Shown: piece after piece, positions 62,511-64,000 of the stretch
How positions within the stretch are numbered: the stretch's first letter is position 1
Layout: the number at the start of each line of letters is the position of its first letter
From: Pirellulaceae bacterium
GTDB lineage: Bacteria; Planctomycetota; Planctomycetia; Pirellulales; Pirellulaceae
Direction of reading: 5' to 3'
Assembly (NCBI GenBank): GCA_026004795.1
Contig: BPJV01000003.1
Location: forward strand, 186,001-250,000
Length of the DNA stretch: 64,000 nt
The notes under the pieces: generated by a model
The model's database searches: none
The model's input: only the letters and a program-made list of their open reading frames with translations
What the model was told of the DNA's origin: nothing
Translations under genes and position numbers: made by a program

Positions 62511-64000
62511 ATGGGTAAGCCAACAGGTTTTAAAGAGTATCCCCGCAAGCCGGTTCCCTACCGAAATGAGCACGAGCGCATCCAGGATTTCGGAGAGATT
62601 TTCTCTCCAGCCGATGCGGAACATTTGCAGATTCAGGGAGCCCGCTGCATGGATTGCGGCGTGCCATTTTGTCAATCGGACACCGGTTGTCCCATCGACA
62701 ACTTGATTCCCGAGTGGAACGATTTGGTGTACCGGGGCCGCTGGCGGGAAGCACTGGATCGTTTGCACCGCACGAACAACTTCCCCGAGTTCACTGGTCG
62801 GGCCTGCCCTGCGCCGTGTGAAGGCGCGTGCGTCTTGGGGATCATTGAACCGGCGGTGACGATCAAGAACATCGAGAATGCCATCATCGATCGCGGCTTT
62901 GCCGAGGGTTGGGTCCAACCGCAACCGCCGGAGACACGCACCGGAAAACGGGTCGCCATCGTGGGCTCTGGACCAGCAGGACTGGCCGCTGCCGCTCAAT
63001 TGAACAAGGTCGGACACGAGGTCACGGTGTACGAACGGGCCGATCGAATCGGTGGCTTGCTGATGTACGGCATCCCGTGGATGAAACTGGGCAAAGACGT
63101 TGTTGAGCGGCGGATCAAATTGCTCGAGGAAGAAGGCGTGCGGTTCGTCACCTGCACCCACGTGGGCCGCGCCGAAGATTTTCCCCCCGGTCACATGACG
63201 AAGATCATGCAGGAGCGGGGATGCGAGATCCAGTTCATCGATCCGCAAGATCTGATTGCCCAGTACGACGCCGTGTTGCTGGCGACGGGCGCCACCAAGC
63301 CGTTCGATCCGACGGCTCGCTGTCCGGGACGCGACCTGGATGGCATCCATTTTGCCATGGATTACTTGACGCGCACGACCAAAAGCCTGCTCGATTCCAA
63401 CTTCGCGGACCAGGCCTATATTTCGGCCAAGGACCTCGATGTCATTGTCATCGGTGGGGGTGACACCGGCGCGGACTGCATTGGCACGGCCATTCGTCAA
63501 GGATGTCGTAGTGTGGTCAACTTCGAATTGCTTCCCAAACCTCCGGCCGAGCGCGCACCGGACAATCCGTGGCCGCAGTGGCCCAGGATCTATCGCTTGG
63601 ATTACTCGCATGCCGAAGCCAAGGCCAAGTGGGGTGAAGACCCGCGCGTCTACACCATCCTCACCAAGGAGTTCATCAGTGATGGCAACGGACGGGTGAA
63701 AGGGGTGAAGACGGTCCAACTCGACTGGTCCAAGCCCGGTGAACGCGCTCCGTTTTCCGAAGTGCCGGGCAGCGAAAAGGTGTGGCCAGCCGATCTGGTG
63801 TTATTGGCCACCGGATTTGTGGGCCCCGAATTGACCATTGCCGAGATGCTCGGCTTGGAAACACAGCGCCCACGTGGCAACTGGCAAACCTTCGCTGCTG
63901 AACATGGCCCCTTCGCTACCAACGTCGAAAAGGTGTTCGCCGCCGGAGACTGCCGCCGCGGCCAATCCTTGGTCGTATGGGCGATCAATGAGGGACGCGG
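62511..64000 (+). CDS. gltD: Glutamate synthase small (beta) subunit, cut by window end
   Basis: At least 496 residues present; no stop before 64000, but nearly full length. It oxidises NADPH and passes electrons through FAD and 4Fe-4S clusters to GltB. N-terminal cluster cysteines are in [20 protein letters not shown] and [16 protein letters not shown]. The FAD-binding dinucleotide fold is [20 protein letters not shown], the NADPH site is [20 protein letters not shown], and the C-terminal FAD contact is [20 protein letters not shown]. Start ATG 62511 ([18 protein letters not shown]) matches the family; a weak GAG is seen upstream. Probably co-transcribed with gltB. Confidence 0.96.
   Translation, partial: MGKPTGFKEYPRKPVPYRNEHERIQDFGEIFSPADAEHLQIQGARCMDCGVPFCQSDTGCPIDNLIPEWNDLVYRGRWREALDRLHRTNNFPEFTGRACPAPCEGACVLGIIEPAVTIKNIENAIIDRGFAEGWVQPQPPETRTGKRVAIVGSGPAGLAAAAQLNKVGHEVTVYERADRIGGLLMYGIPWMKLGKDVVERRIKLLEEEGVRFVTCTHVGRAEDFPPGHMTKIMQERGCEIQFIDPQDLIAQYDAVLLATGATKPFDPTARCPGRDLDGIHFAMDYLTRTTKSLLDSNFADQAYISAKDLDVIVIGGGDTGADCIGTAIRQGCRSVVNFELLPKPPAERAPDNPWPQWPRIYRLDYSHAEAKAKWGEDPRVYTILTKEFISDGNGRVKGVKTVQLDWSKPGERAPFSEVPGSEKVWPADLVLLATGFVGPELTIAEMLGLETQRPRGNWQTFAAEHGPFATNVEKVFAAGDCRRGQSLVVWAINEGR

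Overview
The window looks like planctomycete chromosome, probably Pirellulaceae/Rhodopirellula-like. The reasons are GC-rich housekeeping genes, a tricorn-protease homologue, a giant secreted protein with the planctomycetal LExLERRxLLA export motif, a tRNA-queuosine-mannosyltransferase-like enzyme, and abundant short palindromic intergenic repeats next to a REP-associated transposase (RAYT). Taxonomy is inferred from gene content only.

Left flank (1-15,020): the end of a histone-deacetylase-like hydrolase and a secreted two-domain fasciclin protein with a strong terminator. Next comes a repeat field around a RAYT gene. A DUF1295 membrane protein is divergent from a cyclopropane-synthase-like methyltransferase and a class II photolyase. 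After these lie a QTMAN/GTDC1-like glycosyltransferase, a methionine-salvage pair (mtnD-mtnC, overlapping by 1 nt), and an exported tricorn-like protease of about 1150 residues.

Centre (15,021-47,002): a large accessory island. It reads, on the minus strand, as a polymorphic toxin array. A 3.3-kb secreted trunk gene (from 47,002) runs by a 1-nt frameshift into a glycine-zipper plus ribonuclease-like tip, followed by a small immunity gene. Downstream lie orphan cassettes made of a repeated anchor (Hint domain x3, trunk 3' end x2, Rhs core end x2), usually with a different C-terminal tip and a tightly coupled immunity gene. Tips include two DUF2380/HNH-like domains, an unassigned helical tip behind a pretoxin, a permuted papain-like Rhs tip with a membrane immunity protein, and a disrupted tip with a SUKH immunity gene. 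Paired hairpins and a GGGTGGCACC motif recur at cassette boundaries. Four copies of one IS66-type element (IS66-A) and one copy of a second type (IS66-B) have invaded the array. They carry internal variable-number repeats and have no visible target-site duplications.

Right flank (47,003-64,000): a dprA-like gene, a DUF3604 protein, a right-handed beta-helix protein, an SPFH/band-7 membrane protein, tRNA-Val(TAC), rpsU (bS21), a small two-helix membrane protein, and a LysR regulator followed by glutamate synthase genes gltB and gltD (gltD cut by the window end). No CRISPR array, rRNA or replication origin was recognised.
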